From Scortum barcoo (lineage: Eukaryota > Chordata > Actinopteri > Centrarchiformes > Terapontidae): DNA of 64,000 nucleotides. Within the stretch, counting starts at the first letter, position 1. Each line of letters opens with the position of its first letter. This document shows, piece after piece, positions 1 through 14,104 of the stretch. The translations under genes and the position numbers were made by a program. Under the pieces are notes generated by a model, which saw nothing but the letters and a program-made list of their open reading frames with translations, made no database searches and had not been told where the DNA came from. The stretch covers positions 15,725,147 to 15,789,146 of the forward strand of contig CM041552.1 of NCBI GenBank assembly GCA_023238725.1, given 5' to 3'.

Positions 1-1534
1 GATATAAATAATGTTTACAAAACTGTTTAATAGCCAGTGTGACTGTACTTATTGGGAAACCAGAAAATTGTTTATTTTTATTTTATTATTGTTTATTATT
101 ATCTCAGAGAGGAAGCACCACCCTTGTCGCTGCTGTGATCTTTCCTCAGTATTTTCAGCGGCCTAACAATCAGTGCCATATTGTACCTTTGGTAGACACA
201 GATAGACAGAGATAAAGATAGACAGCACAAATGAACCAGACAACTGTTGTACAAGCTGGGCAACTACAATTTGGAGATTTTTCTCGCCCACTATACTGCC
301 CTCTGATCCACCATTCCACATCTTCTTACAATATATATGAATAAAATGTGTGCCTCTGCACAGATTATTAAAATTGGACTGCTAGACCAAATGTCTTTTC
401 TGTCAGCATTTGTTAGAGCAAAAAAAATAAAATAAAATAAACAAATAATAGGAACTATTTATTACCAGCTATTACCATACACCAACACAAAGATGCCTGG
501 TGATGTTTTGTTTACACACAAAAGTCAGTATAAAGCTTGGAGTGTTAATGTATTTAGTCTGAAAAGAAGACAGGCGGAAGTGAACAGCAGTGACAGGAGA
601 GGCATTCGGAGCTGCAGCCCACATCAGCTGGGTGTCACCATCTGTGGCATGGCTTACTTCAGGTTTAGAGCCCAGAAGGATATGAATAAAATTCTTTTTT
701 TTTCCAAGATCTTAAAACTCTGCCACAGCTCTTTGAACATTACTGATCCTGCTGGGACGTCGACTGTATACAGCAGAGTGTGTTATTTGCTCACATTCAA
801 TTAATGTATGTGTATTCAAGCTAAACTTTCCATTGTTTGTATATGCATATCAAATATTTGAAAAGATTTGTTCTGTTTTTTTCTTCTACAGTCAACACAA
901 CACTGGATTTTTGTGAACAAACACCCCACGTGGCTCTAGTAGCTCACTAATGGTTACCCCAAAAAAAAAAAAAAATCTTGTCAGGCTCATTGTCCCATTA
1001 GGTTCTAAATGTTTGGCCTGTTAAACACCAAGTCTCACAAATTCATTCATAACTCTCCCTCTCTGTTTATCTGTGGTACAAGCTGAACTGAATAGCAGAT
1101 GAGTCGCTGACAGAGATGACGAGAGATAAGAGTGGAGGTTCTGCTCACGATTCAGTACAGGCTGAATGGGAGCAGATAAGCCGGACCACATGCCGAAATC
1201 CTCCGCAGGTGTGTGCAGGCTGCAGGTAGTTTATTTTAGTATCTTTTCAGAAATGTGTTCAGCGCTTATGGAAATCACCAGACAACGCATTAACAGTGGC
1301 AAAGACACTCTCATATTGCAGATAAATGACTGTAAATAACTAACAGCAGCGCTCGCAAAGGGACCCCGCATTACAGATGGATCGAACAAAGTGCTCGGCG
1401 CACAGTAACAACATCAACAATCAGGCGCAACCTTAACACTCCTACCCAGACTCAGCTGCTGTGTTGTTTCATTTATACATACATTATGCATATTCACAGC
1501 TAAATTCACCTTATTGATTTCAAAATTTGACTTT

Positions 1535-1544
1535 CCCCCCCCCC
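1535..1544 (+). repeat. Poly-C run
   Basis: Ten consecutive C residues, followed by TCCCAG. This forms a pyrimidine-rich acceptor-like string, but no coding frame follows. Confidence 0.7.
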
Positions 1545-1899
1545 TCCCAGGGTGAATGCCCCTGGGCTCCCTTGCTGTGTGATCTGTAACTGCCTCTGGG
1601 CTGTCCCTGCCAGTGACCGTAAATTTGCCTATAATCAAGACTTATTGAAATGTCTGCCCGTACTGGAGCGCTCTTCAAAGCCAGTATCGGAGAGCCATTT
1701 ACCTGCTAATGCTAACGTGGCCTATGAATCCCCTGTATTGATACCAACGCTGCTCTTTGAACTATAGGACTGTGTGTGTGTGTGTGGCTTGGTGGGGACG
1801 GCTGAAGGAGGGATTAGGTTTTGACTGTGTTTGTGCGGGTCTAAATCCCTAACAGAGCTAGCTGACCTCGGGGCGGATGGAGAGAAATGAGTTCGTCCT

Positions 1900-2034
1900 C
1901 AAGATAAACACACACATACACACACTTTCTCCAACACACACATAGAAATACAAACACACACTTCTTCTCAGTCTGTCTCGCTCTCTCGTTAGCTCTCTCT
2001 CTCTCTCTTTCACATGCACACAAACACACACAGT
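1900..2034 (+). repeat. Compound CA / CT microsatellite
   Basis: Interrupted CA tracts, then a CT-rich stretch with TCTCTCTC, then CA again. It reads as CA/CT on the + strand and GT/GA on the other. The open frames overlapping it on the minus strand are artefacts of dinucleotide repetition. Confidence 0.85.
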
Positions 2035-3044
2035 TTGGTTGAATAATGGCCCAGTGAGTGGTGTGCCTATGGGGAAAGCTGTCAGTTTAATTGAATCCAG
2101 TATTCTCCATTCTCCCTGCCTGCTAATTGATTCTGTCAGGCTCCTCTGCTTGACAAAGAGACTGACATTTCCCCCTGCATGGTTATGACTGTCACAGTGT
2201 GAGGGACTGTGTGAGTGTGCGCGTGTGTGTTTGTCCTTGCACATTATTTACTTAGAGCTACAGGAACCTGTGTGTGTGTATTAGTGTGTACATTACCAAT
2301 TCAGAAGGAAAGGAAAGTCAAGTTGCATATACAGTAAAGAAGAATGTGAATATAACAATGTGTACTCTTCATTTGTTTTTGTTTTTTTGTTATGTTTTCT
2401 GCAGGTTCACTTTTTGAGGAAGTGATTAATTACCCAGTCTGCACACGGTGTGTCAATATGATGATAAATTAAAAATGAAATGACCAAAACAAATCATCGC
2501 ACTCTCAACATATGAACACACCACAAAAGATGCCATAAAATCTCATAAAACACACAAATAGGCTCTTCCGAAGCGCCGTCTTCACCTTACTTATCGTGGC
2601 GATGTTGGACAACTTTAGAGCAACAGTGCAGAAAAGCCTTTGCTTTAGCCCCACTAGTCGACATGATCAGAACACCCAGTGCCACATTTACACATGTACA
2701 CACATATACAGTGTCATTATAGGCAGTCGGCTGCTGAGGAACGGTGATGGAGGTTGTTAAAGTTCATGGTTAGCTGTGATTGGAGCATTCGGAGAAAGGA
2801 GCCATGCTTAGGATCGTTGCATCCCTCATTTGCATTCAAGTAGTTAATTTTACTTTCACTTAAATTCTGGCCAGAGAAATGGAAATGGAAAGTATTCATC
2901 TTAATGTCGTAGTGAAAACGTTTCATGTAGCTTAGTGGTTTGCTCTGTAATTTCCACCACAAATTAAATAGAAAGGGACAGATTGACCATGTCAAATCGG
3001 TGAGAAAGTATTTTGACGCACTTGCTTTCAGTGTTGCTCTGGTT

Positions 3045-3063
3045 AAAAAAAAAAAAAAAAAAA
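3045..3063 (+). repeat. Poly-A run (19 A)
   Basis: Uninterrupted A19 ending in GAG. No retrotransposed body or target-site duplication was recognised next to it. Confidence 0.85.
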
Positions 3064-5287
3064 GAGTTTTCTCTCTTTGTCTAAGTTTGTCTGGCTGTCT
3101 ATCATTATGGCCAGGGGAGCATTTTATCCAAGTGTCAAGAGCACCTACATCATTTTTGTTTCATTACACATCAGCAGTTGATGTATTGCATTCACTTCAG
3201 TCCAGACACTCCAGGCCCTCTTTGCTGCCCTTTCAAACGATATGAGATTGGCAGCGGAGAAAACACACATACCTGCCTGCACACATGCACACACACAGAT
3301 ACAGAAAACATGTTTCAACCAACATGCAACCTGGAAATGTCGGTTTGACAGTTGGTGCAAAAGGAGGGGGTTAAATTATTGCAATACGTGGTGGTATGAA
3401 ACAAAAGTGTTTCTTCATCTTTGTCACAGAGAAAAACAGAAATTAATTAATCCTGTCTCACTCATTCAAGAGTTTTCATAAATGTAAGTAAAGACAGCGG
3501 CTTTAAAAGGATCAACTACTTCAACCAAGGACTTCTCACTGGTGCAAGCCAAACTTTCCTCGTGTGTCAAACCTTCACCTGTGAACTGAATACACTGAAA
3601 CTTTTCTTCTTCTTCACCAAATCTCAGGATTTTCCGTTAATACGAGTACTGTTCCAAGACGAGGTCAGAGATTGCTGTGGCATTAGGAAGCTGGCAACTC
3701 GCCGTGACTAGATGATTAAAACTGATAGCAGAAACTGTGAACTTTTATCATGACGTTGACAAAGAAACTGTACGCCACGTGAATCGGCTCCATTATGGAT
3801 GCTGCCCGCTCTGCTTAATAAGGTCAGCGTCAGCACCTTCACTATTTCAGCTGTTTGACCTTTGCTATTTAAAAAGGTGTTTTTACTGCGATTCTCGTGT
3901 GAATGGAGCAAATTCAGGACAGCTGACACTGGCTAAGCACCGTTCATTGATGTATGGTACAGTGAAACACAAGCTTTATAAAATATTCAACATATTTACT
4001 GTATTGTTGGTGCTATAGAAATACAAACATACAGGAAATAACAAGACATGAGTCAGTGAGCATCATGCATTGCCACTTGAAGGCCAGTAAGTGACTTTTA
4101 AAGCAACCGTACAGGTTATAGCGTAGCATAAAAATAACCAACCAGGTTGCTCGGCTGGCAGCCGTTTATGTTCAGGTGGTTGCCAGCCAATTTCACAACC
4201 TCTCAGCCTTATTCAGCCACATGTCGACGTCTGCCTTGTGCCTTCCTGTGTATTCATTTTGCTCTTCTCCTGGGCTGACTATCTTTACTGTGTTTGACTG
4301 CGAATCTGCCCACCTGTCTCTACATCTTCCTTCAGTCCCCCCTCCCCCCTCCCCTCCATCTACCCATGTGTCGAGCACGAATCCAGCTACCCCGGCAGAG
4401 TACACACACACAACATACAGTAGACCCAATCTCACAATAATCTCTGCCCAGATTATCTCTTCCTGCTTGCCAGGGTGATGGGATGGGAGGCAGCGCGGAG
4501 GGAAGAGAGGAAGGGAGAGGGATTACAGTTACGGGGTCAATAACTTCTCCGGTTCATACAGGACCGTCTTATGAAACGTCTGCAGGTTAAGAGAGTTTTA
4601 CGGGTATTTAACTGCGATTAAGACGTCCTCAGACTGGCTCGTTGTGCTGCGTCGGTCTGACATTTTTACATAGAGTGGTACAGCTTGTTATTAGAGGAAG
4701 CATTATCATGGCTACGCTGCATTTACCGAGTCATTGTATTTAACAGCAGTGTGAGTGAACAGAGTTTATCTATATCTGTTGCTTCTACAACTATTTTTAG
4801 ACAATAACTGCTGCTGAAAAGTGGTGTAATAAATATTAAATCAACAGGCTGCCTGGAGAACAGATTAAAGCAGAGTCCCCGCTGTCTCGCAGAGGTGGTT
4901 AGTGTTAAACTTGTAGCTTAGTGTTTTAACTGAGAGTACGGCTGAGATTTTGGCTTTGGAAGCATCAAAATCTTTTATTGGTATATTAAACAATTAACTA
5001 ATGCAGATTTCTGTCAGATGCATATTTATCAGGACATATCCAGAACCAAAGGTGACTTGTTTTAAGTGAAATAGAAACACTGAATGAATACACAAGTTTG
5101 TAAAAAAGAAAAAACACACAATAAACTAAGCAGTGCATTCATAAAGTGTAAATCAATTCCAAGTTAATTACATGTACTTTCCCTGTGTCAGGAGTTCTTC
5201 ATGGGGCTGTGGCCTCATTTATTTTACCTTCAATAAGCAAACCATGGAGAAGGAATTAAAACACGCTTGGATCTTTCCAGATTTGTG

Positions 5288-5384
5288 ATTGGCTGAGCTA
5301 GTTTTTCTACCAATGTCCAATCAATCTCAGTTTGCATATTGAGAGTACAACGCTGCTGTCCCTGCACAAATCATTCTGACGTCA
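5288..5384. promoter_or_regulatory. CCAAT-box pair, inverted CCAAT and palindromic CRE cluster
   Basis: Within 97 bases there is ATTGG (5288-5292), CCAAT (5310-5314), CCAAT (5317-5321) and the full cAMP-response palindrome TGACGTCA (5377-5384). NF-Y and CREB/ATF sites together are typical of vertebrate promoters and activity-dependent enhancers. No TATA box or coding exon is seen beside it. The sites are seen directly; the regulatory role is inferred. Confidence 0.3.
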
Positions 5385-8300
5385 AAACAGAAAGAAAAAT
5401 GAGGGACAAAAAAGATATTACATTACATTTATCTTTAACTTTCAAGTATGTACATCAACTACATTAATCAGCCGGTGATGCTTCAACTGTGACATTGAGA
5501 GCCCCCTTTTTTTAATAAGACAAATTTGTGTCATTAACTTTTTACACTTCTCTTTCAAGTGTCTTACACTTGTATTTCTATTTTAATTTTGTTGGCCATA
5601 TTTATTCATAATTTATATTCTAATGTACTTAAGCTGTTCATTAATTATTTCATTTAGCTTATTTTAACATAAATCCACTTTGGTCCTCCACAGTACAACA
5701 TTTTGGACTGGTATTGGGTTATAAAGTGGTAAAAATAAAATAAAAGAATTAAATTAAGTCATGCAAATATAAATATGTATAAAACACACACTACCCCCAC
5801 AGCTGCCCTGCATTGTTTTCAGGGGCCAGGATTAAAACAGGCTCATGGTGAGTTATTGGTGTGATGTTACAACATAGGCCATTACTAACATACAGTATTC
5901 ATATGAAAGATGATGTTGATGTCAGGTATTTATCCAATAAAGGACACCCATTGTCCTCAAATGGGGGTAAGGTCACAGTATTAAGTCAAAGATCATTACA
6001 GCAGAGCAGCAGCAGTAGAGGGGATTACTCTCAGACTCATCACATGGGATATTATCTTCCATCTCAAACAAAACATACATTTCCACTGTCTTAACATGAA
6101 TGCAGTCCTGGTTGAAAGAAAAGGTTTTCCTTCTAGGAGCAGCGTGGATAAAGAGACCACCACAGGGCCTTGGTGTTTACAGTGATTCCCACTGAGGTGT
6201 CCTTTATCAAGCCACTTCCTGCCAGGCCTATAGCTGACCATGAACTCTGATCTCTGTATGGTGGGGAGACATGCGGAGAGGAAGTTTACCTACAGAGATC
6301 AATAAAATGTTGCCCTATTATCAGCCAGAGGGGAGCAATGGCTTAGTTTCAAAGAGCAAAGCAGCCTCGATAGTACAAGTAAGAGCATAACCTGTAAGTG
6401 AAACTGCAATAGCTTATGTATATGAGTGATTGTAGAGGTCAGAAGTGTGACACAAAAACACAGATTAAAGAAATGCAATCTACAACATACAGTAGGATCA
6501 AATCTGAATAAGATGAAAGCAGAGGGGAATAGAAAAAAATTAAACCAATCTCATGTAGATTTTTATCAGATATGAGCAAAGTTTCCCACATAAAGCGCAT
6601 TTTGTTTTTCTAGTAAATTAGAGCAGATTGGTGTTTCATTATATTCAACCCTGACATGTATTTATCTCCACGTAATGTGTCTTGATATTGTTCCTAAGAT
6701 CATTCCAGAGCATTAACTCAGTAAATTACTTTTGTATTTTCTGATAAGGGACATTGTCTCCTCTTAATCACAGGGTTAAGCCATGAGTAAATTCGGTATG
6801 TCTGTATTATTACGACAGCTTGCTTCTATATTTATCTCCATGCCTGTCAACAAAGGGCTGCAGTTAGCGAACTCCAATATATGAAGTGTTTAAGCTGGAT
6901 GTTAAATCGTGGCTCGCTGTTATAGACAATATTAACAGTCGGGATTAGTGCTGACTTTATCTCATATTGGTTATCCTCTGCCCTCTGACTCAGTGACAGT
7001 GAAGGTCGTGAGTCTCTTCGTATTGAATCATATGCCGACCAGAGAGTTATATTGATTCATTTTATCTTTTAAGGGCACAGTGTTAATAGTGAAGATTAGC
7101 ACAAAACACAGTGGCAGTACCTGTGTGCGGCGAAGTTGTATATTAGACCACGTCGCAGGCAGTTTTTGGAGATTTAATGAAACTCCAGGTGGGGAGCGCC
7201 ATTAAATCAACTGACCTACTTATAGCGACGCTCACAAGTGCCACTCGTGGCCCATCCCTGTGCCCGTGCGTTTACTGGGCGTATGAAATGTACAACAGCC
7301 AGCTTTGACCTGCCACAGTAAAAACAGTTCGGGTCCACGCTTAGGCAACTATTTACCTCCCGCCCCTCGCCCACTTTGCATTCTGCATCTCACTACAATA
7401 ACCTGCCCCCTAAAGTCTTTTCCATACTGAGCAGAAATATGTCATGTTCATGTTATTTCTTTACTGCACACATATCATGTTTAAGACATATTGTACCTGC
7501 ATGTTTACCTACCTATGTCTTCTTTTATGTGTCATAAGAAAAAAAAAACTCTAATATGCTGAAACCATCCCCAAGCACTCACTCTATGTATATGATTCTG
7601 GTATTTTAATGTGCAAAAGTGAGGCCACTGTGACCTTTCAGGTGAAAATACTACAGACAGAAGAGGCATTTTTATTCACATTAATGGAATTTAGCTATTG
7701 TAGAGTGATTATTTTGTTGGCAGGCAGAAAGGATGCATTTACCAATAAGAAGGTTTGTTAAGGCTGAACACACACACTGTTAAAAAAGAAAAAGAAAAGA
7801 AAAAAAATCCCTCAAACATTCATGCTCAGTGAACAAGGAACTCCACTTATTGCTGTGACACTGTTGTTAAATTTTTATGGGAGCCATCTTAGTTGTGGCA
7901 GGAGAGCTACCTGGGAGCATCAACCACAGTGTATTAATTATTCAACCACTGAACAACACGGGGAAAAAGAAAATGAAAAAATCAGCTTTCCTTGGCAATA
8001 CTTTTTGGGCTAAGCACGCTCACTGGTCAGGTTAAATATCGGTGTCATGTCTGGTATTTTTTACTACTATAGATATATTTAATGCACGACTACAAAAAGA
8101 TTTTTTTTCTCCTCTTCAGTTTCATTCAAATTCAGCAAAGAGAGGCATCTATTGAAGGATTAGCACTGGACATTGGTCAGTCAGAATATGACATTTACTA
8201 TGATCGCTATGTGGTCAGATCTTAGTTCAATAGGGAAACATGGGCATTGCTAATCAGGTTATGAATCCAGCATGCAGTAGATCATTTTCAGCTTTATTTT

Positions 8301-8390
8301 CTATCTTCATGTCGTGTTTGAGGTGCCAACGGGGCAAGCAGCAGTGTATATGTCTTTTCTGTATGTATATGTTTTTTCTAAGCAACCACT

Positions 8391-8520
8391 CCTTTTGGGG
8401 GATCCCGGTGAGCTCTCGTGCCAGCTGGAAGCCGCTCCGGCATGCCTCTCCAGCAACGTCCCGGGCCCGCCCTGGGCTGTCCTCTCGGTCAGCCGTGGTC
8501 AGTATACATTCAAAAGGGAC
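8391..8520 (+). other. GC-rich patch in AT-rich surroundings
   Basis: A block of roughly 130 bases is clearly richer in G and C than its neighbours. It is open in two + strand frames, giving the overlapping 113- and 85-codon open frames around it. Neither translation resembles a family I know. It could be a remnant exon, a repeat fragment or a conserved element. Confidence 0.3.
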
Positions 8521-8919
8521 ATGGGTGAGGGGTTGGCATCCCTACAAGGAGCCAAACAACCTCAGCTCTGAATGCCTCTGAATGCACAGGAGCAGGAACT
8601 CTGTGGCCCTCTGCACTGCCTGGCTCCCCGCTGCGTCTCTGACACTGAGCCCAGTCAGCCGGTCGTTTTGGCTGCCGGGATCTTTAATCGTATTCCTTTG
8701 GTCACTACCCAAAGCTCTTGATCAAGTTTTATGCATTGTGGCTGAACTCTCTGTCTCCACAGTCCAGTGCAGCACTTGAATTTACGGGGCCGCCTCATCT
8801 ACCTGGAAGATAGTCCAATGACTCTTTTTTTTGACAGGACCCGGAGCTTGACTCTGATATGGTCTAAAATTCAGCAGCGAAAAGCTCCGCTGCACACGGG
8901 AAATCACAGTCTGTTAAGC

Positions 8920-8942
8920 AAAAAAAAAAGGGGGGGGGGGGG
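8920..8942 (+). repeat. A10-G13 homopurine run
   Basis: Ten A residues are followed directly by thirteen G residues. It is prone to length errors in sequencing and to mutation. Confidence 0.8.
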
Positions 8943-9184
8943 CATCACTTGTGAACAGAAATGTCATCATAATGTCACAGAACTGGAAACTCTCACACTT
9001 CAGCTCGGCTTTGATTTCCTTTCCATGTCCTGTGCACCCTGTGAAAAACGACCAAATGTCTCACCACAAAGTCTGCAGTGCCACACACTCGCGACACATC
9101 TTGAAAGCCTCCAGCATGCCATAATCGCTCTTCAACTCCTTTGCCAGCAAGCAAGATAAAAATTTCATCCCATTATTAAAAACA

Positions 9185-9202
9185 ATAATAATAATAATAA
9201 TT
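9185..9202 (+). repeat. AAT trinucleotide repeat
   Basis: About six AAT units, then T- and A-rich sequence. Confidence 0.75.
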
Positions 9203-9886
9203 TAAAAAAATAGAAAGATAATGTAAATTGGTATTCTGCTTGTCGGTAGTAATCATAAAAGAAAAGAAACCACACTGTTCTCATAAATCCCAACTCGAAT
9301 GGGTTAAAAAAATCAAGAGGGGGAAAAATTAACATGATTATGCCCCATTTATTTTGTAACCATCTTTAAACGGTACGCCATCAGGGATGTAATCTTTTCT
9401 GCCGCCTCTCATGTTACAACTGTGTATGATAAAATGTCCCTGTGGCTTGTGTATACTGGACAAAGCAACTAAGCCTCTTAAACAGAATCAGTGAACATAA
9501 GAGTTTGATCAAGAGTAATACTGGGGGTTAGCCGGCCGCATTTCTCTTTAAAGAGCACATCTACAGTTCAGTTGAGTAAAGAACGCTGAGTAAAGAAACA
9601 AGAGAAAACAAGAAAGCAAAGTCTAAGCAAGAAAAACTCAAATACCTGATAATTATAGTAAAAATGTCTTCTGATAAGTTACTCTTTATATAATAATCAT
9701 GTTTATTTTGTTGCAAAGTATACCAATGAAACTTATGATTTTTTTTGTACAAATTTGATTTTGCTTCCAAACTTTTGGCCTATAGTGTACATCTGCATTA
9801 GTTTTCCAGATATGATGGGGCTGTCATAAAACTCTTATTCAAAGAGAGAGATAAGCGCTCCTTCCAACATGGAAAGCACTTGAACA

Positions 9887-9920
9887 AAATAAATAACTAA
9901 ATAAATAAATAAATAAAATA
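9887..9920 (+). repeat. AAAT tetranucleotide repeat
   Basis: Interrupted run of TAAA units, broken once by CTAAA. A similar tract lies at 12842-12861. Confidence 0.8.
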
Positions 9921-12841
9921 TGAGGATAAAAATGTAATTTATCCACGTTTGTAGAGGTGGAAACACAAACGATACTCTGCTCTAAATGTGATATCCAATA
10001 TGACAAATTAGTATATGACCAATATTTAATATGACAAAATCATTGGGCTGTGAGACAACAGTAGTTCTGGTATTTATGTCTGGCATTTATGCGGGGGAAA
10101 AGTTGTTTTGCACACTAAGCATGACCCACCTCAGCAAACTAGAGGTGCTAGATTCCCCTATAATTACAATACACTACACGCTAATTATGTGTGCAGTGTT
10201 TAAGGTGTGCGTGATGAGTGTTCAATCTATAAACCACACTACAATTAAACAATGACTAATGCGGGCATAGCTGTGGTGTCAAAATCGACATTATCCTCAA
10301 CCAGCACTGCTGCATAATTGATGGGAGGACGCGACATGGAACCCGTCTGTGTTATCCTGTCGTCAGAAGAAGGCTAAATTTCGATTTAATAGTTTTCTGA
10401 ATTCTTGTTATGGTTTTCTTCTAGAGAGCATCACTAGGGTTACAAACTGAGTTGCAAAGAAGCTGCTAAATCAATCCATGCCCTACCCCCACATCACAAA
10501 TGATTCATGTTAATGATGAAATGAGAAAGGCTGGTTAGGGGATTCCCTGAGCAAATAGGGTAAAAAGAGATGGGTTTTGAGGACAAGATGAAAACTGAGA
10601 GTGTGGAAAGGATCAAAACGAGAGAGCACAGTTTCACTTCTTCCACTGCTGATCCCTCGTCATCCCTGTTAGTGAGTGTGTGTCGCAATTATAGCGCTGA
10701 AGTCAGCAGAGAGCTCTGATTGGCTCTTGGCAGCTGCTCTTAAGAAATGCAATCGGCTGTCTGGTTTACACTCGTCTTTCAAAGGGGAAATCAGCAAATC
10801 ACAGAAGTGTAAGGATTTTGAGGAAGTCAGTGAGTGAAGTGTGCCCTCTGTTGTTTGTCGTCATCCGTACATAGAGATTTGATCTCATGCTAGTTTCTAT
10901 TATCTGTCCCATGAACAGTCTAATATCTGCACACAAAAATCTCCAGGCCATAATTTATATATTCCTATTTATGCATATTTGAAAACATCATAATTTAGTT
11001 CATATCATATCATAACAGTTCAATGTAATCTGAACTACCAACAAGCTTCTGCAAAAATGTACATAAAATACAAATTTAATTACATGTAGTTCACTCCTCC
11101 CCGACACTGATTACAATATCATCTTATATCTATTATTATTATAAGATCTATTGAAGTACTTTCTCAGCTTCCAAAATTAATTTAGACGCTGTAACACATT
11201 CTGTAATGTGGAATCCACACTGGACACAAAGTCACTTGCAAAAGATGGATTGTGTTAATAATGCTGGGTTATTTTCCATCAACTCAGACTTAATCAATAA
11301 TACGCATCTTGTAAAAACATAAAGAAAATACTAAATTGATTTAAATAGGGAGCGTGGAGTGCAAAACAAATAGGCAGGCCTTTTCCACTGTAAGGATCTA
11401 TATTTTGAATTTAGTTTTCATCATTCTCTGCTCTTCATAATTGATCCGGCTCTATACATTTGCTCGCTCTCTATAGGCTCAGTCCGGAGGACAGCTGGAG
11501 TTCACACTCATCAATGCAGCCTCTTCAATTATGGCTGCAATGTAATCAAATCTAGCTCTGTTGTTTGGATCCCGCCTTGTCCCACTGCAAAGCATCATGT
11601 GTTATATATATACTGTAATGCTATCACTGACATTTATGGTATTTTGTTTTTGGGTCCAAATAACCAGATACATGGTATGAAAAAAAAAAGATACTGCATG
11701 TACTGTAATCAGTAGCGTTTGTGTGGTAACGTTTGAATCATCGCTTCAATTCTGTGCCTAATAACACAATTGCATTAGCTCACATTGCTACTCTCTGCTC
11801 GATATTCCAACACTGCTCAAAGAGTAGTCGAGTAAAAAAAAAAAACAACCATAGCAACTAAAGAAAAAAAGAACAAAAGCAAGAAAAACTTCCACCCTTT
11901 AGGCCAACTCCCTCTCTGTTTGTCCATGTCCTTGTAAAAGTAGTGTTACCTCAATAGCAATCCAGCATGGAACATTCATATAAGAGATTGATGGCCTTGT
12001 AAAAACATGAAGTACTAACTTGTTTTGTCCGTGTGCTATGGAGGACAGAGGGAGGCAAAGCTGAAGCCGTGGGAGGTAAAGAACAATAGTTAAAAGGTGC
12101 GAACTGGAAGGGAGTGCGTAAGGAGGAGGAGGCAAACACTTCAACGGTGAGGCAGAAAACAGATGAAGAGCAAGGACGATGCTGCTGCTGCATGACACTG
12201 CTTTCACCCTCCAGTAATGAATTCACCCAGGTAATCAGGTAACCATGTACAGTATGTGCTGCGCACCCACAACTAAGAGACTGCACACCCTGCCTTGCCT
12301 CTGAGTAGGCTCACTCTTTTTTAATGGTCTAGCCACTCGAAGTATCACAGACAGAAGATAAGTCAACACAGGCACAGGTCACAGCTATATTTATGTTTGA
12401 TTTTTCAAAGACCTCCAAAAGAAAGATCAGCACACATCTGACAGAAATATCAGCACATATCTGGCCCTCCAAGTGGCCAAAGGGCTGCCGGAGCAGTGCC
12501 ACTGTCAAAAGACTGTCAAAGACACTGAGGGCCAAATATGATGAACTGCTTGAAACGCATGACAACAATCTTTTGGATTCACACCTCTTTTTTTTCCAGC
12601 CTAAAATACAGGAAACACCTTCAAGGCACGACATATACATGTGGTGGCTTTTATGACTGTTGACATGACGGAAGAGTTACTCCCAGATCAAGTTAATGCA
12701 TCATGACTTATATGTATTTAGATAAATGAAGCAATGAAAGTAAGTATATCTGGTTTTCTTTTCAAAGGACATAATGCTGTATAGCATTCTTCTATGGTGT
12801 CGAAGAATGAGCTTAATTTTGTGTTATTGCGACGGTGATAC

Positions 12842-12861
12842 TAAATAAATAAATAAATAAA
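12842..12861 (+). repeat. AAAT tetranucleotide repeat
   Basis: Five uninterrupted TAAA units. Confidence 0.8.
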
Positions 12862-13436
12862 AGGAAGTGGACCCACACACTTACTGTTTTTATATAAATC
12901 ATATTAAAAATCTCAAAACCAGTCAAGCTGCCAGCCTAATAGGTTGCTTAACGACCCCTGGCTGATCACCTAGTTACAGTACGATTTGGTGTATTAAATA
13001 TAAATTGGCCATCTGTAAGGGGAATACTTGAGTAGGAGCAGTTTGAAACAGAAAGATTGCAGTGCGATACCTGCTACAAAACCCACGCACAAAGAAGAAA
13101 ACAAGACAACATGAGCAGATTTTCTCCACCAATGAAAAAGAAAGGGAAGGATGTCTGTCGCTACGCACTTCTTGCATCATATATTCATTCATTACTGGAA
13201 CTAATCAAGTCCAGTTCATGTCAAACTGTCGGTGAATTACTTTGCTAGGTACTTCACGTGATTGCTAGTCTAGATAGAAATAATAAGTTATACATTGTAT
13301 AGGTCAGCATTAAAGTCACTCAGAGTATTTTCACCTTGCCCACTCACTAAATTGACACATAAAAGTATGAATTATGGAAACACTTTTTATTCTAATTATT
13401 GCCATAATTAAAGGATTCAAATGGTAATATAATGCA

Positions 13437-13466
13437 AGTTACAGTAAGTTACAGAGAGTTACAGTA
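13437..13466 (+). repeat. Three tandem copies of a 10-bp unit
   Basis: AGTTACAGTA, AGTTACAGAG and AGTTACAGTA lie head to tail with two mismatches in the middle copy. Confidence 0.75.
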
Positions 13467-13886
13467 AACAAAAAAAAGTAATCATAATGTAATATAGTGT
13501 CTGACAAAGCAAATGGTTCAGAAGTACACAACGCTGTGACTGCTGTTATTTAAATTGTTATGTCTGTCAGTGTGGTTGCTGAAAAGACTGAGTTAGTATT
13601 TATCTATGTTTGTGGCTCCTGGATTTCTGTCACTGTTAATAGGTGAACTGTCTGATTTACATCTGTTGTAAAAGTGACAAATGATTTAAGTGCAAATGTC
13701 TCTCAACTCTGAAATCGGATCTGTCTGAACATGTGTGTGTGAGAGAGACAGGGAGGCAGAGAAATTGGAGATGATGGGAGAAATTAAGCAGGAGAGAGAG
13801 CTGAGAGTGGCTCACAGAAAGGAAAAACGGACAAAATGAAGAGGGACGATGGAGGGAGGAAAATTACACGCAGGGTGTAGGAAGAG

Positions 13887-13896
<10 letters not shown>

Positions 13897-13938
<42 letters not shown>
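13897..13938 (+). repeat. (AG)21 microsatellite
   Basis: About 42 bases of uninterrupted AG, inside a wider purine-rich stretch from about 13740 to 13965. Confidence 0.9.
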
Positions 13939-13940
<2 letters not shown>

Positions 13941-14104
13941 CTATGATAAAAAAATAAAGAGAGAGGCTGTGTCAAACCACTGGTGGAGTGAGAATCTAAC
14001 AGTGGAACCTTAAAAATACTGACTCAGTTCCCCAGGGGAAGATGAAGGGGGACAGCTCACCTCCTAAGAGGAGGTGACAGGACAAGGCCCTTGGCTCTCG
14101 AGGT

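Noticed and set aside
2390..2440. Acceptor-like TATGTTTTCTGCAG followed by GTTCAC as a second recursive splice site
   Set aside because: GTTCAC is a poor donor, and no coding frame follows.
8746..8900. Acceptor-like CTCTGTCTCCACAG followed by an open frame with a faint leucine-rich look
   Set aside because: The frame does not follow the spacing of leucine-rich repeats and no donor or continuing exon was found.
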